From positions 1 through 35,414 of IMG/VR virus record IMGVR_UViG_3300017730_000036: a stretch of 35,414 bases of DNA; one strand, written 5' to 3'. Each line of letters starts with the position of its first letter. Position 1 is the first letter of the stretch. The position numbers were made by a program, and so were the translations under genes. Below the pieces are notes generated by a model. The model was not told the DNA's origin, did no database searches, and saw nothing but the letters and a program-made list of their open reading frames with translations. Positions 1 through 8,714 of the stretch are shown in pieces. The DNA is from a virus.

Positions 1-120
1 AATATACCTCCAAATAAATTTTATAACTCATTATCAAACGTTTATAAAGAAGATTTAATTACAGAATTAGATAAAAAAACAGGTATACTTTCTAAAAAGA
101 ATATTAATAAACTTTTTTAA
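1..120 (+). CDS. C-terminal fragment of an unknown gene
   Basis: The frame starting at base 1 is open for 39 codons and stops with TAA at 118-120, directly before the ATG of the gp47-like gene. The visible tail is lysine- and asparagine-rich and ends in KLF. It has no ATG in frame, so the gene starts outside the window. The zero-base junction with the next gene suggests the same operon. The fragment is too short to assign a function. Confidence 0.6.
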   Translation, partial: NIPPNKFYNSLSNVYKEDLITELDKKTGILSKKNINKLF

Positions 121-1242
121 ATGATTAAGACAGGTGTTTTAAGTAAACCCGTAAAAAGGGTGTGGGTATTAGGCGATCTTCATTTTGGAGTTAGGTCTAA
201 TTCAATGGAATGGTTACAGATTCAGAAAGATTTTTTTGAAGAAGTATTCATTCCTAATTTAAAGAAACACGTGAAGCCAGGAGATGTTTTGGTACAGGTA
301 GGCGATACGTTTGATAACCGCCAGAGTATAAACATCAAAGTTTTAAATTATGCCATGGATTTATTCGAGAGGCTAGGTGAAATATTACCAGTCCATGTAA
401 TTTGTGGAAATCATGATATTTGGGCTAAGAAAACAAATGAAATTACTTCAATTGATACTCTTAAATGGATCCCAAATGTACAAGTTTATACAGATCCTAT
501 TGAATATGTTTGGAATGATAGAAAGATATTGTTAATGCCATGGAGAAGAGATTCAGCACATGAAGCTGAAACATTAGCAGACTATCCACAGAGTGAAATT
601 GTATTTTGCCATTCAGAAGTTAGAGGTATTTACTTAAATTCAAAAGTAAAAAATCAACATGGTAATGAGACAAATATCTACTCAAAATATACAAGAGTTT
701 ATAGTGGCCACATTCACTTTAGACAAGAGAAAGATAAATTGTTAATGGTAGGAGTTCCTTATGAATTAACAAGATCAGATATGAATAATCAAAAAGGATA
801 CGATCTTGTAGACTTAAAAGATATGAAAGAAACATTCTTTCCAAATAATCATTCTCCAAGATTCTTAAGGTATAATATAAAAATGTTATATGATATGCCA
901 TTAGAAAACTTTAAGGCACAGATTAAAAATAATTTTGTAGATTTATATGTACCTTCTGAAATTGCAACATCGTCTGCGCTTTCTAATTTAATTAATAAGG
1001 TACAAAAGATTGGAAGAAGGATTGAGCCAAACATTTATCAAGAAGATAACTTTATAGACAAAGACTTATATGACTTAGATGAGATAGAAGAAATGCAAAA
1101 GAGCTATAGTGTTATGGGACTTTGTGAAAAGTATGTAGAATCTTCAACATTTGATAAAAAGCTTAAGAAACAAATTAAAGATAAATTAAATCAACTTTAT
1201 AATAGTTGTGTAAATAATTACGATTTAAACGATGAAAATTAA
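121..1242 (+). CDS. 47: gp47-like SbcD/Mre11 nuclease subunit of the recombination complex
   Basis: Predicted calcineurin-like metallophosphoesterase that pairs with gp46 to resect DNA ends during recombination-dependent replication. Metal-binding motifs lie in the expected order: GDLHFG (18-23), GDTFDNR (61-67), GNHDIW (96-101), CHSE (163-166) and GHIH (196-199). Its 373 residues are slightly longer than T4 gp47 (about 340). The ATG follows the upstream stop with no gap, and the 3' end overlaps the gp46-like gene by 11 bases, so the two are probably translationally coupled. The family call is from motifs and from the paired ATPase; it is secure. Confidence 0.93.
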   Translation: MIKTGVLSKPVKRVWVLGDLHFGVRSNSMEWLQIQKDFFEEVFIPNLKKHVKPGDVLVQVGDTFDNRQSINIKVLNYAMDLFERLGEILPVHVICGNHDIWAKKTNEITSIDTLKWIPNVQVYTDPIEYVWNDRKILLMPWRRDSAHEAETLADYPQSEIVFCHSEVRGIYLNSKVKNQHGNETNIYSKYTRVYSGHIHFRQEKDKLLMVGVPYELTRSDMNNQKGYDLVDLKDMKETFFPNNHSPRFLRYNIKMLYDMPLENFKAQIKNNFVDLYVPSEIATSSALSNLINKVQKIGRRIEPNIYQEDNFIDKDLYDLDEIEEMQKSYSVMGLCEKYVESSTFDKKLKKQIKDKLNQLYNSCVNNYDLNDEN

Positions 1243-2902
1243 TAGCATAGAATTTAAGAATTTTGCAAGTTATGGTAATCAAGCTCAAAAAATAGAGTTT
1301 GAAGATCAAGCACAATTGTATTTAACATTAGGTAAAAACGGACATGGAAAAACTACAATTGCAAATAGTATTATATATGCACTATATGGTAAGGTTGAAG
1401 GTGTAAAACTTGCTGACTTGCCAAATAGAATTAATAAAGAATTGTGGGTTAAAATAAACTTACAATGCAAGCATATGAATGTTGAAATCGAAAGAGGGTT
1501 AATGCCAAATCGATTTAAGGTTTTAATTAATGGCGTAGAGTTTGATAAAGCAGGTAAAAAATCTGTACAAGAATATTTAGAAGATGAGATATTTGGAATA
1601 CCATATCATGTATTTAAAAACATTATTATTTTAAGTATCAATGACTTTAAGTCTTTTTTAACAATGAACAATCATGATAAAAAACAAATTATTGATAGAA
1701 TGTTTGGTTTTTCAGTTTTAAATGATATGTTTAAGAATGTTAAAGAAGAGCGTAAGCAAATTAAAATGGAAATAGACTCTTATGATTCTGAACTTAATCA
1801 GATTATGGAATCAATTTCTTCAGTTAGACTTAAACTAAATAATCTTGTTGAAGAGTCTCATAAAAAAGATAAAGAAAAGGTTGAAGCATTAAAGGATGAG
1901 CTATTAGATCATGGAGATAATGTTAAAAAATTAAACGAAGCAAGAAGTACAATAGATGGTAAAATACAAACTATAAATGATAAAGCAGGTAGCATGGGTA
2001 TTCAGCAGCGAGATCTTGAACGAGAGAATCAATACCTACAGAAAAAAATTGAATTGTACGAATCCGGCTTTTGTGGCTCATGTGAAACAAAGCTAGATAC
2101 AGATTGGCACCATAAAAAAGGAGATGAGTTTAAGACGCAGATTGAAAGCAATAATGAAAACTCTGGCAAATTAAAAGAAGATATTACAAAAGCTGAAGAA
2201 AAAGTAGGAGACTTAAGAAGTAAAAGAAAACAAGTTGAAACAAGAATTAACAACTTAAGATATTCTATTAAAGACATTAAAGATGAATTAATTAAAATTA
2301 AAGAGTCTACTCAAGACGAAAATCAATTTCAACACTTAAAACAAATTATTGCAGAGTTTGAAAAGTCAGAAGGACAAAAGTCAGGGAAGAGAGAAGAGAT
2401 AGCACAACAAGATGCATTTATGACGATCTTAGAAGAAGTCTTAGGAGATGATGGTGTAAAGAATCTTGCAGTACAAACAATATTACCAGGCTTAAATGCT
2501 AATATTGCAATGATGGCTCAAACAATGCACCTTCCATTTCATATTAGATTTGATGATAAGTTTGATTGTATTATTAATCACTTAGGAGAAGATATAAATC
2601 CTCTAACACTTTCAACAGGTGAAAGAAAGAAGGCAGATTTTATAGTTATTATTGCTATTATTAAAATATTAAAACTAAGGTTTCCACAGCTTAACCTTAT
2701 GTTTTTAGATGAGTTGTTAAGTTCAGTCGATCAAGATGGAGTCTATAATGTACTTAAAATTCTTAATGAAGTAATTAAAGAAAATGGACTAAATACGTTT
2801 GTTATTAATCACACTGAATTGCCGCATGAGATCTTTGATCAGAAAATACAAATTCACAGAGAGAATGGATTCTCAAAATTTACTATTGAAAAAATTGAGT
2901 GA
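1232..2902 (+). CDS. 46: gp46-like SbcC/Rad50 ATPase subunit of the recombination complex
   Basis: Predicted SMC-like ATPase that works with gp47 on double-strand ends. The Walker A motif GKNGHGKT is at residues 34-41. Long charged coiled-coil arms flank a CxxC zinc hook (CGSC, near residue 282). An ABC signature LSTGERKKAD lies near 460, a Walker B LMFLDE with its D-loop near 490-500, and an H-loop-like NHTELP near the end. Length of 556 residues equals T4 gp46 (560). It overlaps gene 47 by 11 bases. The order 47-46 is as in T4, but the next gene is a tail gene rather than a replication gene. Confidence 0.93.
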   Translation: MKINSIEFKNFASYGNQAQKIEFEDQAQLYLTLGKNGHGKTTIANSIIYALYGKVEGVKLADLPNRINKELWVKINLQCKHMNVEIERGLMPNRFKVLINGVEFDKAGKKSVQEYLEDEIFGIPYHVFKNIIILSINDFKSFLTMNNHDKKQIIDRMFGFSVLNDMFKNVKEERKQIKMEIDSYDSELNQIMESISSVRLKLNNLVEESHKKDKEKVEALKDELLDHGDNVKKLNEARSTIDGKIQTINDKAGSMGIQQRDLERENQYLQKKIELYESGFCGSCETKLDTDWHHKKGDEFKTQIESNNENSGKLKEDITKAEEKVGDLRSKRKQVETRINNLRYSIKDIKDELIKIKESTQDENQFQHLKQIIAEFEKSEGQKSGKREEIAQQDAFMTILEEVLGDDGVKNLAVQTILPGLNANIAMMAQTMHLPFHIRFDDKFDCIINHLGEDINPLTLSTGERKKADFIVIIAIIKILKLRFPQLNLMFLDELLSSVDQDGVYNVLKILNEVIKENGLNTFVINHTELPHEIFDQKIQIHRENGFSKFTIEKIE

Positions 2903-2910
2903 TATATAAT
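2901..2910 (+). promoter_or_regulatory. Candidate late promoter element, GATATATAAT
   Basis: One of ten matches to GATATATA or GAATATATA seen before virion genes. It overlaps the stop codon of gene 46 and ends only two bases before the ATG of the gp15-like gene, so any transcript starting here would be nearly leaderless. It is among the weaker members on spacing. Confidence 0.3.
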
Positions 2911-2912
2911 AA

Positions 2913-3686
2913 ATGGCAACATATAACTTAAAATACAATAGAGACGACAGTGTTATTAGACACCTTATAGTAGGCCTCTTAGCTGACTTAAATAAAAAGG
3001 TTAGTTTTTATAGACAGCTTGATACCAATACTCGTACAGAAATAGATGTTCCTTTTTATTATTCAATTACAGGAGATGAAAATTTTTTAAAAGATAACTT
3101 TCTTTTTTCAACAGCAAATGGCTTTGAATGTAGTCCAAATCCAGTTGGAGCAGATGGTAATTATGATGTAGTACCAAGAGGAGTTGTTAATCTTACATCA
3201 ATGACAGTTGATCCAGCTCGTTTAGTAAATAAAAGAAATATCGGAGAATACAGTAAAATGAATGACCAAGGTCTTTTAGAGGGTTACAGGGCCGAGTTTG
3301 AAATGATTCCGATGACATTTTCAGTAGATATAGAAATATTAGTGAGTAGTCTCTTAGACATATTTAAGTGTACTGAACAGCTAATAAAAAAATTATATAA
3401 GTCTAATCAATACAATGTTGAGGTTGGACATTTAGATGAAGGACTATACAGATTAGCTGCTTATTATGCGATGCCAGACGATTATGGTAAAGAAAACCCT
3501 ATTGAATATACCTTTGACGATAAGGGTAATTATAAAATAACATTTAGTATTGATATAAATTCATCTATGCCAGCTATAGATTTTGATACAGAGAGACATG
3601 TTGGAAACAGAATGTTTAAATTGACTCATAATATAGAAGATGGTAAAACGACTAACGAAACTATTGACCAAGGCTTAGATATATAA
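2913..3686 (+). CDS. 15: gp15-like tail sheath stabiliser / tail terminator
   Basis: Predicted tail-completion protein that caps the sheath and tube and joins the tail to the neck. No short catalytic motif exists for this family. The assignment rests on overall pattern: an N-terminal helix plus RQL strand, a (V/I)PxxY strand (VPFYYS), and a central block NKRNIGEYSKM then YRAEFEMIPMTFSVDIEI with a following amphipathic helix. This parallels the remembered central part of T4 gp15 and its cyanophage relatives. Length of 257 residues compares with 272 in T4. It follows gene 46 after 10 bases, an unusual place for a tail gene. Another tail or neck structural role remains possible. Confidence 0.6.
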   Translation: MATYNLKYNRDDSVIRHLIVGLLADLNKKVSFYRQLDTNTRTEIDVPFYYSITGDENFLKDNFLFSTANGFECSPNPVGADGNYDVVPRGVVNLTSMTVDPARLVNKRNIGEYSKMNDQGLLEGYRAEFEMIPMTFSVDIEILVSSLLDIFKCTEQLIKKLYKSNQYNVEVGHLDEGLYRLAAYYAMPDDYGKENPIEYTFDDKGNYKITFSIDINSSMPAIDFDTERHVGNRMFKLTHNIEDGKTTNETIDQGLDI

Positions 3687-3687
3687 T
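3678..3687 (+). promoter_or_regulatory. Candidate late promoter element, GATATATAAT
   Basis: The element overlaps the stop of the gp15-like gene and lies 41 bases before the ATG at 3719. A second TATATAAAAA follows at about 3691. Spacing fits a late promoter for the acidic coiled-coil protein. Confidence 0.4.
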
Positions 3688-3718
3688 TAATATATAAAAA
3701 TAAACAAATACATTAAAA

Positions 3719-5146
3719 ATGGCACAAGTTACAAAACAAATTATATCACCTGTATTCGTTACTGAATCAGGAGATAGTTATATTGCATTAGATGGCAAAG
3801 CATTTTTAGTTGGTGAAAATACAATTACTGAAGCAGAAATTACTACAGCTCCTGGTGAGTTTAGAAGTCTTGTTTTAGCATTAAACAATTTTACATTAAC
3901 TAATGAAGGTTTAATATGGTTTAATGGAATTAATAGAATTAGATTCGTAAAAGAATCAAACAACTTTTTCGTTAACAATAGCGAGGTTTTAGCTGAAAGT
4001 TTAACAAATCACTTATTAGCATCAGGTATTGTAAATTACACAAACAAAACAAAAATTCAACTTTTTGAATATGCTGCACAAAATATTAACAATTTCGTAT
4101 CTCTTGATTTTGCTCAAAAAATAGAAGAAGGTAACGTTAAGTGTTATGTTATGAAATTAAACGAAGACTTCTTTGTTTATAGAATGAATGAAGCAAATAA
4201 GATTTATAAGTTTGGTAAATTAGATGCAAATGCTGCATTTGATTATGTTAAAGAGCAAACAGGTTATGAAATAACTGATATGACTCAAGAACTTTTAGAA
4301 GGTGCAAGAAAAGAAGCTGCTGAAAAATTAGAGAAAATTAATTTATTAGAGCAAATGATAGCATTCTTAAAAGATCAAAGAGGAGTTATTGCTGAAGCTG
4401 ACAAATCAATTCAAGAAATTAAAGAAGCTGATACACTAATCAATAGTGAAATTAAAAGATTAGAAGAAGAGGTTGAAGCTATTAAAAACGGTACTGAAAA
4501 AGTAGACGAAGGTTGTGGAAAATGTGGAACAGACGGATGTGTTTGTGAAACTGAAGCTACAACTGAAGAAACTGAAACTGAAGCTACAGCTGAAGAAACT
4601 GAAGCTACAACTGAAGAAACTGAAGCTACAACTGAAGAAACTGAAACAGAAGCTACTAACGAAGAAGCTGGAGATGAGGCAGGTGTTGAAGCTGAAGATA
4701 TTAAAGCTGATCATACTGAAGTTGATAGCGATGAGAAAAGAGAAGCTAAATCTGAAGAAGCAGATGATTCTGCACCAAGCGACGAAGGAGAAGACGGAGC
4801 TAAAGAAGTTGCTGAAGCTGAAGTAACTGAAGATGATGCTGAAGATATTGAAGATGCTGAAGCTGAAATGGGAGAACCTGAAAAATCTGAAGAAGATCAA
4901 GAAAAACTAGAAGCTCCTATGGATGAGGCCGATGTTGAAGAAGAATTAGTAACTAGACAAGATGGTTATGTACCAGGAACTCTTAAATACGAAACTGATG
5001 ATTTTGCAGAAGGTACAGAAATTCAAATAGATGCTGAAGCATATACAACTTCTGGACAAGATGAATCAATTACAGTATTCGTAAATGAAAAGCCATTAAA
5101 GGTAAATAAAAGAGACGTTGAATTAGCTGACGGCGAAACAGTATAA
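3719..5146 (+). CDS. Acidic coiled-coil protein, probable prohead core or virion component
   Basis: No family recognised. Residues 1-190 form a mixed alpha/beta region; 190-265 are a charged coiled coil. A cysteine cluster CGKCGTDGCVC follows, then a Glu/Thr-rich tract built from EATTEETE-type units, a very acidic Asp/Glu region, and a short folded-looking C-terminus. About 33 residues beginning AGVEAEDIKADHTEVD are nearly the same as a block in the protease-scaffold fusion (27 of 33 identical by eye). The acidic composition, the shared block and the position next to a protein with a capsid-targeting-like sequence suggest a role in head assembly. That role is inference. The gene is clearly real: it has a clean ATG and an A-rich leader. 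Confidence 0.75.
   Translation: MAQVTKQIISPVFVTESGDSYIALDGKAFLVGENTITEAEITTAPGEFRSLVLALNNFTLTNEGLIWFNGINRIRFVKESNNFFVNNSEVLAESLTNHLLASGIVNYTNKTKIQLFEYAAQNINNFVSLDFAQKIEEGNVKCYVMKLNEDFFVYRMNEANKIYKFGKLDANAAFDYVKEQTGYEITDMTQELLEGARKEAAEKLEKINLLEQMIAFLKDQRGVIAEADKSIQEIKEADTLINSEIKRLEEEVEAIKNGTEKVDEGCGKCGTDGCVCETEATTEETETEATAEETEATTEETEATTEETETEATNEEAGDEAGVEAEDIKADHTEVDSDEKREAKSEEADDSAPSDEGEDGAKEVAEAEVTEDDAEDIEDAEAEMGEPEKSEEDQEKLEAPMDEADVEEELVTRQDGYVPGTLKYETDDFAEGTEIQIDAEAYTTSGQDESITVFVNEKPLKVNKRDVELADGETV
4553..4657 (+). repeat. In-frame acidic repeat tract (EATTEETE type)
   Basis: About 105 bases of imperfect direct repeats of GAAGCTACAACTGAAGAAAC type, coding for alternating Glu, Thr and Ala. 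Length variation by slippage is likely between related phages. The long apparent frames in other registers and on the opposite strand here are by-products of this composition. Confidence 0.8.
4679..4776 (+). repeat. Copy 1 of a 98-base block shared with 10661-10758
   Basis: Ungapped match to 10661-10758 with roughly 16 mismatches by eye. It encodes the same acidic block, with core EDIKADHTEVD, in two otherwise unrelated proteins. Similarity at both DNA and protein level points to duplication or gene conversion between the two genes. Confidence 0.85.
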
Positions 5147-5164
5147 AAAATTAAATATTTAAAC

Positions 5165-5488
5165 ATGAAACGCATTAAACTATTTGAAGACTTTATACAG
5201 CTTAATGAGGCATTTAAGGTAGGTGATTATATAAAACACACAGAAAAATCACCAAGTAGAACCGTATTTGGTAAAATTGTAAAAGCAAATAAAAAATCTG
5301 CTTCAATTGTAATTTTAGGATCAGGTGGTGCAAATGATAAACAACCAACTACTAGAATGGAAACATGGGAAGGCGGAAAGTACGTAGACTTTGGAAAACA
5401 TTCTAAAAAAGAACTAGATGATATAGCTAAAAAACTTTCACCAGGTGATGGTTATAAGTACGTTGACATGGAAACATGGAACGTTTAG
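5165..5488 (+). CDS. Small predicted internal head protein with capsid-targeting-like N-terminus
   Basis: A 107-residue protein of unknown function. The N-terminus MKRIKLFEDFIQLNE followed by A matches the pattern of T4 internal proteins (MKTYQEFIAE then cleavage): a short basic amphipathic peptide ending in L-x-E, the consensus for the prohead protease, with predicted cut after E15. The remainder is small and basic with beta character (KVGDYIKH, KIVKANKKSASIVILGSG), possibly an SH3-like barrel. It lies 18 bases after the acidic coiled-coil gene and before a terminator, so it ends that transcript. Packaging into the head and delivery with DNA is inference from the N-terminal peptide. Confidence 0.7.
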   Translation: MKRIKLFEDFIQLNEAFKVGDYIKHTEKSPSRTVFGKIVKANKKSASIVILGSGGANDKQPTTRMETWEGGKYVDFGKHSKKELDDIAKKLSPGDGYKYVDMETWNV

Positions 5489-5609
5489 TAAAAAATTAAA
5501 TAAAATTTGACGTTAAACTACAAATCTCTCATTTAACTCAAATACAGTAGAAAAAGATCAATTGGAAACAATTGATCTTTTTTTTATATAATATCTATAA
5601 ATTTAAAAG
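5489..5609 (+). other. Intergenic region holding a terminator and the gene 55 leader
   Basis: The 121 bases contain no gene. A strong terminator sits at 5551-5585. Immediately after it, AT-rich sequence including TATATAATATCTATAAATT precedes the gp55-like start and could hold its promoter. A TTGACG at about 5507 has no convincing -10 partner. Confidence 0.6.
5551..5585 (+). terminator. Rho-independent terminator after the first gene block
   Basis: A 14-base stem AAAAAGATCAATTG (5551-5564) pairs with CAATTGATCTTTTT (5569-5582) around a GAAA tetraloop and runs into T residues to 5585. It is a textbook hairpin with U-tract, separating the 47-46-15 block from the head block. Confidence 0.9.
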
Positions 5610-5993
5610 ATGCCAAGAAAAAAGAATTATTTAAACAATAAAGACTTATATGCACAAATTGTACAATCATTGGATGATGATAGACTAACAAGAGATGCAG
5701 AGAAAATGTTACAGTTACTTGCTGAGAAAGCAATTAATAGATTAACTTATGTAAATGAAGATGATAGAAAAGATTGTTTGCAATTCGCTCTATTAGATTT
5801 ATTAAAATATTGGAGAAACTTTAACCCTAAATATACAAACGCATTTGCATACTTTACGGAGATAGCAAAAAGAGGTTACGCAAAGGGTTGGAATAAACTT
5901 CACCCAAATAAAACAAAGGGAACTATCTCAATGGATAGAATAAATTCTGCAAACTCAAGAGAAGACGGTGGCGGCGGAATGTTTAATATCTAA
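5610..5993 (+). CDS. 55: gp55-like late-transcription sigma factor
   Basis: Predicted phage sigma factor that redirects host RNA polymerase to late promoters. The N-terminal NYLNNKDLYAQIV resembles the YVNNKELLQAII start of T4 gp55. A sigma region-2-like block follows: DCLQFALLDLLKYWRNFNPK, then NAFAYFTEIAKRGYAKGWNK at about residues 70-98. At 127 residues it is clearly shorter than T4 gp55 (185); the C-terminal tail, which in T4 carries the sliding-clamp-binding end, is reduced to a glycine-rich DGGGGMFNI. It opens the head block just after a terminator. No separate gp33 co-activator was recognised in the window. Confidence 0.8.
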   Translation: MPRKKNYLNNKDLYAQIVQSLDDDRLTRDAEKMLQLLAEKAINRLTYVNEDDRKDCLQFALLDLLKYWRNFNPKYTNAFAYFTEIAKRGYAKGWNKLHPNKTKGTISMDRINSANSREDGGGGMFNI

Positions 5994-5995
5994 TA

Positions 5996-6469
5996 ATGTC
6001 AATAAAAAACGTAAGACCGACAAAAAACTCAGGCTTTAATCAAGGCTACTATAATCCAGTATATCCAGAAAAATATGCTGGCAATCCACCTATAATATAC
6101 AGGAGTTCATGGGAACTTAAGTTTATGAAGATGTGCGATAATAGAGAGGATATTGTGTTGTGGTCAAGCGAGCCAGTTGAAATAAAATACTGGAGTTCAA
6201 TGGATAAAAAGGAACATTCATATTTTCCAGATTTTTATATAAAGGTAAAGAAAGAAACAGGCTTTGAAGAAAGTCTCATTGAGATTAAGCCTGAAAGTCA
6301 TATAGTAAAGCCACAACCACCTACTAAAAATTCAAAACAGGCATTAAAGAATTATAAATTCCTTGCAGAACAGTATGTTAAAAATAGAGATAAATATAAA
6401 TATGCACAGGAATGGTCTAAGTCAAGAGGATTTAGATTTGTTGTAATGACAGAAAAGAGTCTTAAATAA
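5996..6469 (+). CDS. 4: gp4-like head completion protein
   Basis: Predicted head-completion protein needed after DNA packaging and before tail joining. The diagnostic block YRSSWELKFMKMCD (about residues 35-48) matches YRSNWE in T4 gp4, and is followed by WSSEPVEIKYW, a YFPDFYIK strand and an IEIKPE strand. The spaced D and E-x-K residues resemble the PD-(D/E)xK nuclease fold seen in this family. Length of 157 residues is close to T4 gp4 (150). Only two bases separate it from gene 55, and its stop shares one base with the next ATG (TAATG). Confidence 0.9.
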   Translation: MSIKNVRPTKNSGFNQGYYNPVYPEKYAGNPPIIYRSSWELKFMKMCDNREDIVLWSSEPVEIKYWSSMDKKEHSYFPDFYIKVKKETGFEESLIEIKPESHIVKPQPPTKNSKQALKNYKFLAEQYVKNRDKYKYAQEWSKSRGFRFVVMTEKSLK

Positions 6470-7053
6470 TGGCAAGAGTTAGACAAGACATAAAGGAATT
6501 AATTAAAGAATCAGGCGGTAGGACTAGAGCTAAAAGAGCTGCAGAAAGTTGGTATGAGAATGGAAAGAAAACAGCAGCTGAAAAAAGTGTACAAACCACT
6601 GGAGGTAGGTTTCAGCCAGGTAAAGTGTATGTGTTTAGATATAATCCTAAATATGCAACTGAATTACCATGGTATGATGCAAATCCAGTTGTATTGGCCC
6701 TTGATCCTGATGGAAATAACGATATTGGCATTAACTTAAATCTTCTTCCAAGTGATGTCAAAGAAAGATTATTAGATAGAATCTATAATGCATATGAAAG
6801 TGAAATTAAAAGAGAATCTGTAGGCGGCAAGAAAAATGATGCACGTAGACAAAGTCAACTTTCAATTAGATGGGAAGAAGCAAAGAATTTTTTAGCAAGT
6901 TATAAATTTGCTATTAGACAATACATACCTGGTAGAAAACTTGGACAGTCGGTGGTCAGTTATGAAAATTGGTCAAAGATCGTTCTCTGTGATTTTGCAG
7001 ACTTGAATGGTACCACATATGCCCAATTAGTGAACGAGTTTAGAAACAGGTAA
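6469..7053 (+). CDS. Probable gp2-like DNA end protector / head structural protein
   Basis: A 194-residue protein with a basic N-terminus (residues 1-45), then a conserved-looking core. YVFRYNPKYATELPWYD with PVVLALD lies near residues 54-78, then GINLNLLP and later FAIRQYIPGRK and WSKIVLCDF. The F-x-Y-x-P-K...LPxYDxxP pattern belongs to a family found in T4-like phages that I associate with the DNA end protector gp2; this is from memory and should be treated as tentative. Position next to gene 4 supports it, since genes 2 and 4 are neighbours in T4. The gp2 family would bind the packaged DNA end and protect it from host RecBCD-type nucleases. Confidence 0.5.
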   Translation: MARVRQDIKELIKESGGRTRAKRAAESWYENGKKTAAEKSVQTTGGRFQPGKVYVFRYNPKYATELPWYDANPVVLALDPDGNNDIGINLNLLPSDVKERLLDRIYNAYESEIKRESVGGKKNDARRQSQLSIRWEEAKNFLASYKFAIRQYIPGRKLGQSVVSYENWSKIVLCDFADLNGTTYAQLVNEFRNR

Positions 7054-7061
7054 AAAAAATT

Positions 7062-7071
7062 GAATATATAA
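7062..7071 (+). promoter_or_regulatory. Candidate late promoter element, GAATATATAA
   Basis: It sits 33 bases before the portal ATG in a 41-base intergenic gap. Core TATATAAAT resembles the T4 late promoter TATAAATA. Confidence 0.45.
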
Positions 7072-7094
7072 ATTGAAAAACTATTAATTAAATT

Positions 7095-8699
7095 ATGGCA
7101 GGTTTTGCAGATAAGGATCCAAGAAATGGTCCATTAAGTAATAAAAGACCATTTAGGTTAAATAATACATTAAAGTTACTTTCATCATTCGGTATGAGAT
7201 ATGATGATATGATACTTAGACAGTCTCAGGCAGTAGGTCCATTAGAAGATAAGTTTGGTTATGGCCAAATGAATCCAATGGGATTAGATAATGATGATAT
7301 GTATGCAGCATTTGCTGCCTTGTCAATGGCCGATACTACAATGCGAAAAAATATTCCTTTTTTCGATCAACAATATGAAGTAAAAAGAGAAGAACTTAGA
7401 AGATTTTCAATTAATGATGAAATAGAAGATATTTTAGATATATTATGTGATGAAACAATAGTATATGATAATAAAAATTTCTTTGCTTCTCCTGAAATAC
7501 TTGGAGTTGAGGTTGCAGATGGAATTCAAAAAGATTTAAACAGATATTTTAGACAAATATATCATGCATTTGGCTTTAACTCAGATCAATCGGCTTGGTA
7601 TTATTTTAGAAAATGGTTAACAGACGGTTATCTTGCATTTGAAATTATTTATTCTCCTGATCAAAAGGAAATTATAGGTTTTAAAGAACTTGATCCAATC
7701 ACATTAGTTCCAGGTTATAATAAAGAAGATGGTAAAAAAGTATGGGTACAATTTAAAGACGATCCAGTAAAAGAAAGAAAATTATATGATTCTCAAATTA
7801 TTTACCTTTCTTATTCTTCTATAACTACAGCAGGTAGAGTTAGTTATGTTGAAAGACTTATTAGATCTTTTAACTTATTAAGAATTATGGAACATACGAG
7901 AATTATTTGGGCAGTTACAAATAGTTCTTATAGAATGAAATTTGTTATACCAGTTGGTGGTAAATCTAAAACAAGAGCAAAACAATCACTTGCACAGTTA
8001 ATGAATTCATATAAAGAAGTAGTTGATTTTGATTGGGAGTCTGGTTCTATGACAACAGATGGTAAACCCATGTTACAATTTAATAAAGAATATTGGTTAC
8101 CAAGTAAAGACGGTGACAGCCCTGAGATTGAAACATTAGATGCATCAGGACCAGAATTATCAGATACAGAAGCACTTAAATATTTCTCAGATAAACTTAA
8201 GCATGTTTCTAAAATACCTTATTCTAGATTCTTATATGAAGACGGCGGTGGAGATTTTAATCTTGCTGCTGATGGAATGATTAGAGATGAAATTAAATTT
8301 AGCAAATTTATAAAGAGACTAAGAGCAGCTTTCCAAGAAATATTAGTAAAGCCACTTTATTTACAAATGTGTATTGCATATAAAGACCTTGCTGAAGATC
8401 CACAATTTAAAACTCAAGTTGCATTAAGATATAATAGAGATAATGACTTTGCTGCATTAAAAGAAATGGAAATCATGGAAAGAAGATTAGAATTCGTTTC
8501 CACAATGAGAGATAGTTTAATGACAACGAATCAAGAAACTATGGAAGAGGAATACTACTTTGATATGGAATTCTTAGTTGATAGATACTTACAATTAAGT
8601 CCAGATGATATTGCTGCCAATGCAGCTGCTAAGTCTAAAACTGATAGACAAGAAGAAGAGGAGCCAGAACCTGAAGACCCAATGGGAATGGGAATGTAA
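7095..8699 (+). CDS. 20: gp20 portal vertex protein
   Basis: Forms the dodecameric portal through which DNA enters and leaves the head and on which the prohead is initiated. Recognised from gp20-family blocks: DEIEDILDILCDE in the N-terminal third, SITTAGRVSYVERLIRSFNLLRIMEHTRIIW in the middle (about residues 243-273), SRFLYEDGGGDFNLAADGMIRDEIKFSKFIKRLR near 377-410, and the DMEFLVDRYL helix. Length of 534 residues matches T4 gp20 (524). The tail is acidic and ends GMGMGM-like. It is followed after 15 bases by the first of two small core-protein genes, in the T4 order 20-67-68-21. Confidence 0.95.
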   Translation: MAGFADKDPRNGPLSNKRPFRLNNTLKLLSSFGMRYDDMILRQSQAVGPLEDKFGYGQMNPMGLDNDDMYAAFAALSMADTTMRKNIPFFDQQYEVKREELRRFSINDEIEDILDILCDETIVYDNKNFFASPEILGVEVADGIQKDLNRYFRQIYHAFGFNSDQSAWYYFRKWLTDGYLAFEIIYSPDQKEIIGFKELDPITLVPGYNKEDGKKVWVQFKDDPVKERKLYDSQIIYLSYSSITTAGRVSYVERLIRSFNLLRIMEHTRIIWAVTNSSYRMKFVIPVGGKSKTRAKQSLAQLMNSYKEVVDFDWESGSMTTDGKPMLQFNKEYWLPSKDGDSPEIETLDASGPELSDTEALKYFSDKLKHVSKIPYSRFLYEDGGGDFNLAADGMIRDEIKFSKFIKRLRAAFQEILVKPLYLQMCIAYKDLAEDPQFKTQVALRYNRDNDFAALKEMEIMERRLEFVSTMRDSLMTTNQETMEEEYYFDMEFLVDRYLQLSPDDIAANAAAKSKTDRQEEEEPEPEDPMGMGM

Positions 8700-8714
8700 A
8701 AATAGTTAAATAAT

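Noticed and set aside
4460-4900. A 146-residue frame on the - strand, and a 103-residue frame at 4515-4826 in another + frame
   Set aside because: Both are by-products of the Glu/Thr/Ala repeat tract: the products are pure Phe/Ser or Lys/Leu low complexity, and the true frame is the acidic protein.
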